Shown here piece by piece: positions 17,366 through 25,572 of a DNA stretch of 40,801 bases (its first letter is position 1; each line of letters starts with the position of its first letter). This DNA comes from Clostridia bacterium (GTDB taxonomy: Bacteria > Bacillota > Clostridia > UBA1381), in assembly GCA_017443895.1 (NCBI GenBank), contig JAFSXU010000053.1, forward strand, positions 1-40,801, read 5' to 3'. Below the pieces are notes generated by a model. The model worked only from the letters and a program-made list of their open reading frames with translations, ran no database searches and was not told the origin of the DNA. The translations under genes and the position numbers were made by a program.

Positions 17366-19841
17366 TTTGCATAACCTCCTCGCCTGTATTCTCTATAAGA
17401 TTATCGTCCTGCTCGCCAAGCTCAACCCTCGCATTTAACTGACCTTTTACAACTCCGAAAAATACTCCGTCAACAAAGCCCGAAACATCGCCTCGTATTC
17501 GTCCGTTTACAACAATAAGTCCCGACAAATCACGCCTTGATTTTTCATCGTCTTTTGCCTCCTCACGCTTAAAGGAGGTCTTTTCTATGAGCTTATCACA
17601 GGTTACTATTATCTGTGGCAGTACGAACATTACAACAACTATTGATATAAATGTACCTCGCCCAAGCGCAATACCAAGTGATGATATTATTGCATCTGAT
17701 GATAACCACCCTATTACAAAGCCTGCAAGCGTAAGAATTGAGCCGGAGGTAAATATAGTCGGGAACGACTGGTTAAACGAGCTTACCGCCGCATCAATAT
17801 TTGACATTGTTTCCTTTAATTGCATATACCTGTTTGTAAAGACTATTGCATAATCAATTGTCGCGCCCATTTGTATGGAGCTTACAACAAGGTAGCTCAA
17901 AAAATAGAGCGGTGTTGATGTAAGATACGGAATAGCAAAGTTTATCCATATACTTCCCTGTATCGCAATTACCAAAAGCACCGGTATTCCTGCGGACCTG
18001 AAGGTTACCATAAGTATCAGCAATACCGCAAGAAGGGTAACAATGCTTATCTTTTTATTATCACCGCCAAACGAGTCGCCAAGGTCACGGCTGTTTACGC
18101 TGTCTGATACTATCAGACAATCGGGGTAATATTCCAAAACTGCGGAGCGTATATCCTTTAAAAGCTCATAAGATTCCTCGCTCTCAACATCGCACCTGTA
18201 TGTAAATACCAGTCTTGAAAACTTATCGCTCTCAAGCTGATCCTTTGCATCGACCAATTTATCGTATAATTCGTTTAAGTCCTGTGTCTGCTCCTCGTCC
18301 AGATTTACTATACCCAAATCCATTTTCTCATGTATGTACATAAACAAATCAATTATCGGCACGGTATAATCGTTTACATCCGCAAAGATAGCGCTGTATT
18401 CTTCATGCTCCACACCGTATGCCTGAAACAGCAGGCAGCATGTATCATATTCAACGCCCAGAAGCTTTGATAATTCTCTTGCATTTATCTTTTGCGTCAA
18501 CAAATAATCGTCATTGACCTTCGTATTTGCAAGACCCAGGGCGGAATTTATTTCGGGGTTTCGCTCAATTAAGGATATTACCTTTGCCTCCCTGTCATAG
18601 TCGCCCGACGGCACAATTACCGCAAGCTGATGCTCGGTTTTAAATACCTCGCTTATTTTCTGCCTTGATAAGGATTCATCCGTCGCCTTTTTCGCCTGCT
18701 CGGATCTTGAATCAAATGTATAATTACTCTTTGACGATAAAACGGCGCACACCAATATTACAACCATAAATACCACAGGCAGTACATACCTTAGCTTTAT
18801 CATTGCCCTGCCTATAAACTCGATATTGGGAACATATGATTTATGTACGGTTTTATCAATAAGCGCTGAAAATCTTAAAAGCAATCCCGGCATAAGCAAG
18901 AACACTGAAATAAGTGAGCATAATATTCCCTTACACAGTACCAGGCCCATGTCCATACCTATCTTTAACTGCATTATGCAAAGCGCCGCAAGTCCTGCAA
19001 TGGTTGTCAAAGATGATGAGCTTATCTCAATAATCGCCTTTGACAAAGCCGCAACAAGTGCATCATGAGTGTTCTTTGTAAGCTTTTCCTCCGCAAACCT
19101 GTGCGACATGATAATCGAATAGTCTATCGCAAGCGCCAGCTGCAAGACCACCGCTACCGATTTTGTGATAAACGAAATCTCGCCGAATATGTAGTTTGTA
19201 CCCATATTAAGGACCGCCGCAACACCGAACACTATTAAAAATACGGGTATTTCCATAAAGCTCCGTGATGTAAAAAGCAGTACCGCAATTATTATAAGCA
19301 CCGAAACAGACAAAATAACCTGCATTTCATCATCAAGCTTTTTTGAGCTACTGTCGATGGAGTCCGAATACATATAATAATCATAACCCGAAAGCGTTTT
19401 CTTTACATTATCAATTATAATAAGCTCTTGGTCAAGATCATCATCAACATCAAGCGTTACATTAAAAAGTGCCGAGGAGTCCTTATAATGATCCTCATCG
19501 TCCTCAAAATCAACGCTTTTTACCCCGTCAACCTTTTCTATCCGTTTTTGGAGCTTCTTGGCAGTTTGGTAGCTTACATTTGTTACCATTACCTTTTCGG
19601 TGTCGTATGTAATAAATTCCTCGTCCATAAGCGTAAGTCCGCGCCGTGTTTCGGTATCTGACGGCAGATATGAGCTTATGTCGTTATTTACGCTGACCTT
19701 TGACATTGTAAACAGACACAGTAAAAAAGCCACCGCAAATATAAGATAAAATGCACGGTGCTTGTCAACTATGAATTCTGAAATCTTGAGCATCACATTA
19801 GATGTCTTGCTCTCTTTTTCTTCAAAATTCTGATTATCCAT
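17349..19841 (-). CDS. RND superfamily / MMPL family transporter
   Basis: This 830-residue transporter has the duplicated RND layout. There is a transmembrane helix at about 33-50, an extracellular domain (about 51-170), five helices (about 173-350, containing ALAIDYSIIMSHRF), another single helix, a second extracellular domain and five more helices (about 600-760, containing IDYAIVFTNRY). The two charged DY motifs are typical proton-relay positions of MMPL proteins. Substrates of this group are usually lipids or other hydrophobic molecules, but nothing here identifies one. The unusual C-terminal tail (about 775-815) alternates glycine and valine in a G-x-V/I-x-G pattern. It is the first gene of the operon with GLUG and TetR; the promoter and structured leader are directly upstream. 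Confidence 0.9.
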   Translation of the reverse strand: MDNQNFEEKESKTSNVMLKISEFIVDKHRAFYLIFAVAFLLCLFTMSKVSVNNDISSYLPSDTETRRGLTLMDEEFITYDTEKVMVTNVSYQTAKKLQKRIEKVDGVKSVDFEDDEDHYKDSSALFNVTLDVDDDLDQELIIIDNVKKTLSGYDYYMYSDSIDSSSKKLDDEMQVILSVSVLIIIAVLLFTSRSFMEIPVFLIVFGVAAVLNMGTNYIFGEISFITKSVAVVLQLALAIDYSIIMSHRFAEEKLTKNTHDALVAALSKAIIEISSSSLTTIAGLAALCIMQLKIGMDMGLVLCKGILCSLISVFLLMPGLLLRFSALIDKTVHKSYVPNIEFIGRAMIKLRYVLPVVFMVVILVCAVLSSKSNYTFDSRSEQAKKATDESLSRQKISEVFKTEHQLAVIVPSGDYDREAKVISLIERNPEINSALGLANTKVNDDYLLTQKINARELSKLLGVEYDTCCLLFQAYGVEHEEYSAIFADVNDYTVPIIDLFMYIHEKMDLGIVNLDEEQTQDLNELYDKLVDAKDQLESDKFSRLVFTYRCDVESEESYELLKDIRSAVLEYYPDCLIVSDSVNSRDLGDSFGGDNKKISIVTLLAVLLILMVTFRSAGIPVLLVIAIQGSIWINFAIPYLTSTPLYFLSYLVVSSIQMGATIDYAIVFTNRYMQLKETMSNIDAAVSSFNQSFPTIFTSGSILTLAGFVIGWLSSDAIISSLGIALGRGTFISIVVVMFVLPQIIVTCDKLIEKTSFKREEAKDDEKSRRDLSGLIVVNGRIRGDVSGFVDGVFFGVVKGQLNARVELGEQDDNLIENTGEEVMQIDESE

Positions 19842-19858
19842 TTATGCCTCACTCCTCA

Positions 19859-19970
19859 TTATACCAATGCTGTCAAGCTATCTTATCCTCAGCAAAACCC
19901 GACTGCACCGCTTGTAACGGCTAAAGGTGCTTATTTGTCTGTCTTGACATCATTACTCACCAAACTATAT
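19859..19970 (-). promoter_or_regulatory. Structured leader element 1 (5' UTR of the transporter operon)
   Basis: On the minus strand, AATGATGTCAAG at the 5' end pairs with CTTGACAGCATT at the 3' end (11 of 12 positions). This closes an approximately 95-nt stem-loop containing GCACC/GGTGC and CCG/CGG hairpins around GCCGTTACAAGCGGT. The element begins at about the predicted transcription start and ends just before the GAGGAG ribosome binding site. A related element lies at 20787-20887, and its 3' arm recurs at 28203-28219. Confidence 0.55.
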
Positions 19971-19997
19971 TATAAATTTCACCATTTTTATTGTCAA
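19969..19997 (-). promoter_or_regulatory. Consensus sigma-A promoter of the transporter operon
   Basis: TTGACA and TATAAT are perfect consensus hexamers with a 17-bp spacer. Transcription would begin near 19962, at the edge of the structured leader. The stretch from 20000 to 20190 upstream is AT-rich and holds no gene that I can see; a TATAATATTATA palindrome there could be a regulator site. Confidence 0.85.
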
Positions 19998-20192
19998 CAG
20001 TTAGTTTTTAAATATTAGTATAATATTATATATTTATGCAGTGTTTTGTATGACTTTGTACATTTTTAGCAAATTGCACAAATCACATTTACTTGTATGA
20101 ATTTAAACGCTTTGTCACTATTTGAAAACCACGGCAGACACGCCAAAATTTATATTATAGTCGGACAAATCAAATTATTATTTACAGACTAT

Positions 20193-20233
20193 AAAGGGAC
20201 TGTCTGCATTTTATCTGCAACAGCCCCTTTTTT
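20193..20233 (+). terminator. Hairpin terminator downstream of mazF
   Basis: AAAGGGACTGT (20193-20203) pairs with ACAGCCCCTTT and is followed by TTTT on the plus strand. The opposite strand has only a short T-run, so it may act mainly in the plus direction, although it is placed where the mazF operon ends. Confidence 0.55.
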
Positions 20234-20254
20234 GATATATGTAAATATATCTAT

Positions 20255-20605
20255 TTAAAAATTACCCAATCCAAAGCTAATGGAAATTGCATTATTTACA
20301 CGGCTCATTAAGCCCTCGTCAAGCCTGCCTATTCTTTCTCTCAGGCGTCTTTTATCAATTGTTCGTATTTGCTCAAGCAAGACCACAGAGTCCTTGTTCA
20401 AGCCGTATTCCTTAGCAGTAAGCTCGATATGTGTAGGCATCTTCGCCTTATTTATCTGGCTCGTTATCGCCGCGGCAATAACCGTCGGACTATATTTATT
20501 GCCAACATCGTTCTGAACAATCAAAACAGGCCGTATTCCACCCTGTTCACTGCCCACAACGGGACTTAAATCAGCATAATAAATATCTCCTCTTTTAACA
20601 ATCAC
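20255..20605 (-). CDS. mazF: MazF/NdoA-type mRNA interferase toxin
   Basis: MazF is a sequence-specific single-strand endoribonuclease and the toxin of a type II system. The 116-residue protein matches NdoA in length and motifs: [29 protein letters not shown] with catalytic R25, and ITSQINK with T48. The start is GTG (20603-20605), and GGAG lies within the end of the antitoxin frame. It follows its antitoxin by 3 bp and lies downstream of alr, as in Bacillus subtilis alr-ndoAI-ndoA. Confidence 0.95.
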   Translation of the reverse strand: MIVKRGDIYYADLSPVVGSEQGGIRPVLIVQNDVGNKYSPTVIAAAITSQINKAKMPTHIELTAKEYGLNKDSVVLLEQIRTIDKRRLRERIGRLDEGLMSRVNNAISISFGLGNF

Positions 20606-20608
20606 TTT

Positions 20609-20764
20609 TTAGTCACACTCCAATAGCTTATCGACATAAGTATCAAAGGCATCATTATCCGAGGTAACCGCATCTTGGGCAAGCTCGGAATTTATCTTTG
20701 CCATTTCCTTATATCCATTTTCTAAAGCCTTATTCATCTCATCATTATTTTTTATCTGTGACAA
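20609..20764 (-). CDS. Short MazE/NdoAI-like antitoxin without DNA-binding domain
   Basis: This is a 51-residue acidic peptide read from a TTG start (20762-20764) with GAGG 5 nt upstream. An in-frame stop seven codons before that TTG rules out a longer form in this frame. The core segment NGYKEMAKINSELAQDA resembles the C-terminal, toxin-binding half of Bacillus NdoAI, which has GYMEMAKIN at the same place. The ribbon-helix-helix DNA-binding half of that antitoxin is missing; a structured repeat element occupies the space upstream. An ATG at codon 10 is an alternative start. Position, the 3-bp gap to mazF and the sequence match make the antitoxin call likely. Confidence 0.75.
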   Translation of the reverse strand: MSQIKNNDEMNKALENGYKEMAKINSELAQDAVTSDNDAFDTYVDKLLECD

Positions 20765-20786
20765 AGTAACCTCAGTCCCCTTTCAA

Positions 20787-20887
20787 TGGTAATGATGTCA
20801 AGCCAAACGAATATTGCTCGTCAACCGCCACAAACGGCGCCTGCTAAGCCACCTCCGCTATTTCTTTGCCTGATGACATTACTTATA
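20787..20887 (-). promoter_or_regulatory. Structured leader element 2 (upstream of the antitoxin)
   Basis: GTAATG-x-TCATCA at one end pairs with TGATG-x-CATTAC at the other, with the unpaired position at the same place as in element 1. A central CGCC/GGCG hairpin contains GCCGTT-N4-GCGGT, as does the 19859-19970 element. Sense to mazEF, the 3' arm reads GCTTGACATCATTAC and ends just before the antitoxin ribosome binding site. Confidence 0.5.
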
Positions 20888-20910
20888 ACAGTGCAACCTG
20901 ATATTGCCAA
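20882..20910 (-). promoter_or_regulatory. Candidate promoter for mazEF
   Basis: TTGGCA, a 17-bp spacer and TATAAG on the minus strand between alr and the antitoxin. It would put leader element 2 at the 5' end of a mazEF transcript separate from alr. TGCCAA/TTGGCA arms next to it can also form a hairpin. Confidence 0.4.
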
Positions 20911-20948
20911 ATCAAGAACTTGGCAGAAACTAAATTGACGATACATAA

Positions 20949-22109
20949 CTATTTTAAGTTATCTATTACCTCAACAACCGAATTATCACGAATATATACC
21001 CTTGGTATTCGTTTTGAGATACAGCACGATACTTCATAGTTAATGGTATGAAGCCATGAAGCCAAATCGTCAATAGTAACGGTATCTTTGCCAAAAAGGG
21101 TTACCTCATCACCTACACTAATATTATGGACATTTGTTACATCAATCATACACTGATCCATACATATTCGTCCGATAATTTTCGCCTTTTTGTTACCTAT
21201 TGCGATATATCCCTCTTTTGCTATACCCCTTAAATACCCGTCGGCATACCCGACAGGAACAGTTGCAACAACTGTTTTATCACTGCTTGTTATGTACTCC
21301 TTGCCGTAGCTTATGCCACATTTTGGGCCAAGAGCTTTGATATTGGTTATCCGTGATTTTAAGCTCATTACAGGATAGAGTTCTAACCTCGACTTATCAA
21401 CCTCGTCTGACGGATACATACCGTATAAAATTACACCCGGGCGCACCATATCAAGGTGCATTTTAGGGTACATCATAATCCCTGCGCTGTTACAGATATG
21501 GCGAATGGGAATTTTAAGTCCCCTATCCTCTAAGGCGTTACACACATTCATAAACCGCTCAAACTGTAATTGTGTATAGTCGCCGTTTTCCTCATCGGAG
21601 GTTGAAAAATGCGAGAATATTCCCTCAATATTTATATTGGGGAGCTTTGACATCTCTAAAATTTCAGATACCACATCTTCATTATCATCGCCTATAACAT
21701 AACCAATCCTACCCATGCCCGTATCAAGCTTTATATGGATATTCACGGTTTTATTCTTTTTAACCGCCGTATCGGATATTGACTTTGCTATTTTATATGA
21801 ATATACATTTGGGATTATGTCATAGTCAATAAGCGTTTCTATCATATCCTCCATGCAAGTTCCCAAAATAAGCATTGGTGCACTTATGCCTGCCTTGCGT
21901 ATCAGCACACCCTCCTCTGCCGTTGCAACGGCAAGATAGTCCGCGCCGTTCTCTAAAAATGTTTTTGCCAGTTGGTAGTAGCCGTTACCGTATGCATCAG
22001 CCTTTACAACCGCCATAATCTTGGCGTTTTTGTCGGTTATGGCTCTAATATTTTGAATATTTGATTTGGCAGCGTCAAGGTCAATTTCTGCCCATGTTCT
22101 TTTTATCAT
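20949..22109 (-). CDS. alr: Alanine racemase
   Basis: Alr interconverts L- and D-alanine with pyridoxal phosphate and supplies D-Ala for peptidoglycan. The 386-residue protein has the PLP lysine K36 in VVKADAYGNG, the catalytic tyrosine Y268 in CGISYGKEY, and the C-terminal beta domain with IGRICMDQCMIDVT. The ATG follows AGGACAGGAT. It is 37 bp after nnr and precedes the mazEF pair, a conserved arrangement. Confidence 0.97.
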   Translation of the reverse strand: MIKRTWAEIDLDAAKSNIQNIRAITDKNAKIMAVVKADAYGNGYYQLAKTFLENGADYLAVATAEEGVLIRKAGISAPMLILGTCMEDMIETLIDYDIIPNVYSYKIAKSISDTAVKKNKTVNIHIKLDTGMGRIGYVIGDDNEDVVSEILEMSKLPNINIEGIFSHFSTSDEENGDYTQLQFERFMNVCNALEDRGLKIPIRHICNSAGIMMYPKMHLDMVRPGVILYGMYPSDEVDKSRLELYPVMSLKSRITNIKALGPKCGISYGKEYITSSDKTVVATVPVGYADGYLRGIAKEGYIAIGNKKAKIIGRICMDQCMIDVTNVHNISVGDEVTLFGKDTVTIDDLASWLHTINYEVSCCISKRIPRVYIRDNSVVEVIDNLK

Positions 22110-22146
22110 TATCCTGTCCTCGTATTATATTTTAACAAATTATCGG

Positions 22147-23691
22147 TTAATTTTCCACCTGTAATATCTGGCAGATTGCATCGGGTATACACTCCATTAC
22201 CTTTGTTGCAATAACGCTTTCCATGCCGTATTTTTTGGCACAAATATCGCCTGCAAGACCGTGAATATATGAAGACATCGCCGTCGCAATACCCTCGTCA
22301 ATCCCACGGGCAACAAGCGACGCTATTATTCCTGCTAAGACATCACCGCTTCCGCCTGTTGCAAGACCGGGGTTACCTGTAATATTAATATACTGTTTTT
22401 TATCGGGAGTTGTTACAAGGCTGTATCTGCCTTTGAGGAGCAGAGTTACGCCGTATTTTTCACAAAATTGCTCCGATACCTCGAACCTGTTTGCCTCAAT
22501 ATAGTCCTTATTAAGTCCCGACAGTCTTGACATCTCAACAGCATGAGGTGTAAATATTACAGGGCACACCGCATCGGATAAAATTTCCATATCCCATGCA
22601 AGCGCGTTTATTCCGTCGGCATCTATAATTACAGGTATTCTTGCGGTTTTTAAAACCCTGTGCAGTATATTATTTATACAAACGCCTCTTGAAAGACCGG
22701 GGCCTATTAAAACGGCATCGTATTTATTTACTATTTTTTCTATTACCTCGCCTGCGCCGTCTGATAAATGTCCGTCCTCATCGGGTAGAGGAATGGTCAT
22801 AACCTCGGTTGTTTTTGCCTCCATTATACCGTTCAGACTCTTGGGTATGGCAAGCGTTACCAGTCCGCTGCCCGTCAATTGCGCCGCCTGTGACGATAAA
22901 TACGCCGCACCGCTCATACCCTTGCTTCCTGCGATAATGAGCACCTTTCCGTAATCACCTTTTTGGGAATTTTGCAATCTTTTTGGGAAATGCTCTTTAA
23001 CAAAATTGCGGTCTATAACATTTACATTTATGTTAAGCTCATCAATAATATATTGTGGGATTGAAATATCATAAACCACTACCTTACCTGTGTAATCGGC
23101 GGCAGGAAATTTAAACATTCCTATCTTATATGCGGCAAAGGTAACGGTTTTATTTGCCTTTATACACTCGCCCAAAACCTCACCGCTATCCGTTTCCATA
23201 CCGCTTGGCACATCAACAGACAGGATGTATTTTGCATTCTCATTTATAAGCGGTATAATCTCGCCTGCTATACCACGGACATTACCTGAAATCCCCGTAC
23301 CGAAAATGGCATCAATTACAATATCATATGAGCGGATAACATATTCAAAGCCTGCAGTATCAACTACCGTTTCAATGCTTACGCCCATACCCGTTATAAT
23401 ATCATAGTTTATTTTTGCATCGCCCAAAAAGTTATTTCCGCATAAGAGATACACCGATACATTTACGCCCATATTGTACAAATGCTTTGCAATTGCGAAG
23501 CCGTCTCCGCCGTTATTGCCCTTACCGCAAAATATGGCTATGCTTTTATGCTTTAAATCCGAAAATGTTTTTTTAAGCTCCAAAACGCAGGAAAGAGCTG
23601 CATTTTCCATTAGCACGATACTGGGTATCATGCCCTTTTCACTTGCAGTTTGGTCAATCTCCCGCATTTGAGATGCACTACACGCTTTCAT
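22147..23691 (-). CDS. nnr: Bifunctional NAD(P)H-hydrate epimerase / ADP-dependent dehydratase
   Basis: This enzyme repairs hydrated NADH and NADPH. The 514-residue fusion has an N-terminal YjeF_N epimerase domain (about 1-215) with GKGNNGGDGFAIAKHL, and a C-terminal carbohydrate-kinase-like dehydratase domain (about 225-510) with GPGLSRG, DADGINALAW and NPGLATGGSGDVLAG. It is the usual fusion length. The ATG has AAAGGAG about 11 nt upstream. It lies between a small membrane protein gene and alr, a common clostridial order. Confidence 0.96.
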   Translation of the reverse strand: MKACSASQMREIDQTASEKGMIPSIVLMENAALSCVLELKKTFSDLKHKSIAIFCGKGNNGGDGFAIAKHLYNMGVNVSVYLLCGNNFLGDAKINYDIITGMGVSIETVVDTAGFEYVIRSYDIVIDAIFGTGISGNVRGIAGEIIPLINENAKYILSVDVPSGMETDSGEVLGECIKANKTVTFAAYKIGMFKFPAADYTGKVVVYDISIPQYIIDELNINVNVIDRNFVKEHFPKRLQNSQKGDYGKVLIIAGSKGMSGAAYLSSQAAQLTGSGLVTLAIPKSLNGIMEAKTTEVMTIPLPDEDGHLSDGAGEVIEKIVNKYDAVLIGPGLSRGVCINNILHRVLKTARIPVIIDADGINALAWDMEILSDAVCPVIFTPHAVEMSRLSGLNKDYIEANRFEVSEQFCEKYGVTLLLKGRYSLVTTPDKKQYINITGNPGLATGGSGDVLAGIIASLVARGIDEGIATAMSSYIHGLAGDICAKKYGMESVIATKVMECIPDAICQILQVEN

Positions 23692-23714
23692 AAAATTACA
23701 GCTCCTTTTTTACA

Positions 23715-24281
23715 TTATTCAATTACAAAAACCTTACGCATATTATATTTTTTAGCGGTGTTTATCATTTTAAGTGTAGGCTGGAACAGCACCCTCATTT
23801 TTGTACCCTTATCGTCGGTATAGTCAACAAAGTAAACTCCGCCCCTTGACTTATCCCCTGTCAAATCCTCGATTTTATCACGGCTCTCACTGTTTTCGTA
23901 TTCATATTTATGCTCGGGATCATCTGTTCTTGCACATATGTCAATATTCTTAAAATCCCATGATACAATATGCTTTCTGCCTTTCTTAGACATTACCTTG
24001 TCAATATCCATTTCACTGTTTGTTAAAATATACTCCCATTCAACATTCATGGTTGTCATTAAAAGGTATGCACAGTACCATGCCGCCGCAATTACCAAAA
24101 GGCCGAGTGAAAATCCCAAATCACCCGTGTGTGTCTGGAACACGACAAAAAGTGTAAGCATAAAAATGCCTATTGACACCACTATCGCACCCAATACTAC
24201 AAGAACGCTTAAAAGTGTGTCCTTTGTGTCCTTTTTACGCTTTATTAAATATTCCATAAAAGTATCGTTATAAATATCCAT
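23715..24281 (-). CDS. Hypothetical membrane protein, DUF6106-like
   Basis: The 188-residue protein starts MDIYNDTFMEYLIKRKK and has two hydrophobic helices (about 23-48 and 56-76). A cytoplasmic C-terminal domain of about 110 residues follows, with an acidic middle and a basic end. It resembles the small clostridial membrane proteins called DUF6106, by memory of the N-terminal pattern; this family name is not certain. The ATG overlaps the rdgB stop by one base (TAATG), with AAGGAGG upstream, so the two are coupled. No function is known. Confidence 0.7.
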   Translation of the reverse strand: MDIYNDTFMEYLIKRKKDTKDTLLSVLVVLGAIVVSIGIFMLTLFVVFQTHTGDLGFSLGLLVIAAAWYCAYLLMTTMNVEWEYILTNSEMDIDKVMSKKGRKHIVSWDFKNIDICARTDDPEHKYEYENSESRDKIEDLTGDKSRGGVYFVDYTDDKGTKMRVLFQPTLKMINTAKKYNMRKVFVIE

Positions 24282-24865
24282 TATACTTCCTCCTTGATTA
24301 TCTCATATAACGCCCTTAATGCTCTGCCTCGGTGGGATATGCTGTTTTTCTCCTCAAGAGTTGCCATTGCAAAGGTTTTTTTAAGCTCATCACTGTAGAA
24401 AATCGGGTCGTAGCCAAAGCCGTTATTACCCTGCGGTTTATCAACAATATGCCCATACACTACGCCGTTTGCCGTTATCTCCCTGCCGTCGGGCGTGATA
24501 AATGCAACACTTGTCATAAAATGCGCGCTCTTGTCGGGAAATGGCGATAACTCCTCTAAAAGCCTTTTTATTTTCTCGCTGTAGGGCGTGTTCTCACCTG
24601 CATACCTTGCACTGTATATCCCCGGTCTTCCGCCAAGCGCATCAACGCAAAGTCCGCTGTCGTCAGAGATTACATAGTCATCACAAAGCTGTGCAATCGC
24701 ACGCGCCTTTATCAGTGCATTTTCTTCAAAGGTTTTGCCGTTTTCCTCGACATCAATATCAAACCCTGCCTCTTTTTGCGTTACCACATCAAAGCCAAGC
24801 GGAGAAAAAATCTTTTTTATTTCAACAATCTTCCCCTGATTACCTGTTGCAGCAATAATTTTCAT
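24281..24865 (-). CDS. rdgB: XTP/dITP diphosphatase (RdgB/HAM1)
   Basis: RdgB hydrolyses non-canonical purine nucleotides such as XTP and dITP to monophosphates, keeping them out of DNA and RNA. The 194-residue protein has the N-terminal IIAATGNQGK, the metal site DDSGLCVDAL, GNNGFGYDPIF and the C-terminal SHRGRAL. A GTG three codons upstream is part of the ribosome binding site AGAGGTGG, so the ATG at 24865 is the better start. It leads the rdgB-to-mazF gene set from its own promoter. Confidence 0.95.
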   Translation of the reverse strand: MKIIAATGNQGKIVEIKKIFSPLGFDVVTQKEAGFDIDVEENGKTFEENALIKARAIAQLCDDYVISDDSGLCVDALGGRPGIYSARYAGENTPYSEKIKRLLEELSPFPDKSAHFMTSVAFITPDGREITANGVVYGHIVDKPQGNNGFGYDPIFYSDELKKTFAMATLEEKNSISHRGRALRALYEIIKEEV

Positions 24866-24886
24866 AAATTCCACCTCTTAAATTCC

Positions 24887-24915
24887 ATTTTACTACAAAA
24901 TATACCTATTTTCAA
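24887..24915 (-). promoter_or_regulatory. Sigma-A promoter of rdgB
   Basis: TTGAAA, a 17-bp spacer and TAAAAT, placed 22 bp before the rdgB start and downstream of the iorB terminator. Confidence 0.7.
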
Positions 24916-24935
24916 GCCTGTTTAAACATTAGTGC

Positions 24936-24996
24936 ATAAAAATTTACCTTCCCCAAAGTAATGTATACGATTATGTACACACAATTTTGAGGAAGG
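24936..24996 (-). terminator. Terminator of iorAB
   Basis: On the minus strand CCTTCCTCAAA pairs with TTTGGGGAAGG across a loop that contains TGTACAT/TGTATAC-like repeats. TAAATTTTTA follows. It lies 10 bp after the iorB stop. Confidence 0.65.
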
Positions 24997-25006
24997 CATA
25001 AAAATC

Positions 25007-25567
25007 TTACATATTATAGCCTAATTCAAAGGCTTTTAAGTTAATTTCAAGGAATTTTGGCGGTACGGTTTCTTTAATGGTTTCAAGCCATACCTCTTTT
25101 GGAGTATCGGTACTTTTTGCCAAAAGTCCGATTAAAACAACATTGACAGCCTTAACCGTTCCTGCCTCTTTTGCGGCAGACAGAGCATCAACCGCCACTA
25201 AATTTACTTTATCGCTGAGTTTTCTTTGTATATCCTCAGGGTAGCCAACAGCACCTGTTATAACAGGCATTGGATCCATTTCCTGAGTTGATGCGATAAT
25301 TTTACCGCCGATTTTAAGATACGGCAATGCTCTGTACGCTTCGAGCATTTCAAATGCAAGGATAATATCCGCCTCGCCAAAATCTATGATTGGCGAATAC
25401 ACCTTCTCGCCGTATTTTACATAGGTTACAACGCTACCGCCACGCTGTGACATACCGTGTACCTCGCTTATTTTTACATCGTGACCTGCCTTTATTGCAA
25501 CCTTGCCCAAAATTCGGCTTGCAAGCAAAGTTCCCTGACCACCTACGCCAACTATCATTATATTCAC
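25007..25567 (-). CDS. iorB: Indolepyruvate ferredoxin oxidoreductase, beta subunit
   Basis: IorB is the gamma-type pyruvate:ferredoxin oxidoreductase domain that pairs with IorA to oxidise aryl pyruvates to aryl-acetyl-CoA, reducing ferredoxin. The 186-residue protein has the nucleotide-like start IMIVGVGGQGTLLASRILG and HGMSQRGGSV. A longer open frame begins upstream, but the GTG at 25567 has GGAGG 10 nt upstream, fits the family start and lies 5 bp after the iorA stop, so I choose it. It is oxygen-sensitive in related systems, supporting an anaerobic host. Confidence 0.93.
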   Translation of the reverse strand: MNIMIVGVGGQGTLLASRILGKVAIKAGHDVKISEVHGMSQRGGSVVTYVKYGEKVYSPIIDFGEADIILAFEMLEAYRALPYLKIGGKIIASTQEMDPMPVITGAVGYPEDIQRKLSDKVNLVAVDALSAAKEAGTVKAVNVVLIGLLAKSTDTPKEVWLETIKETVPPKFLEINLKAFELGYNM

Positions 25568-25572
25568 AGTAA

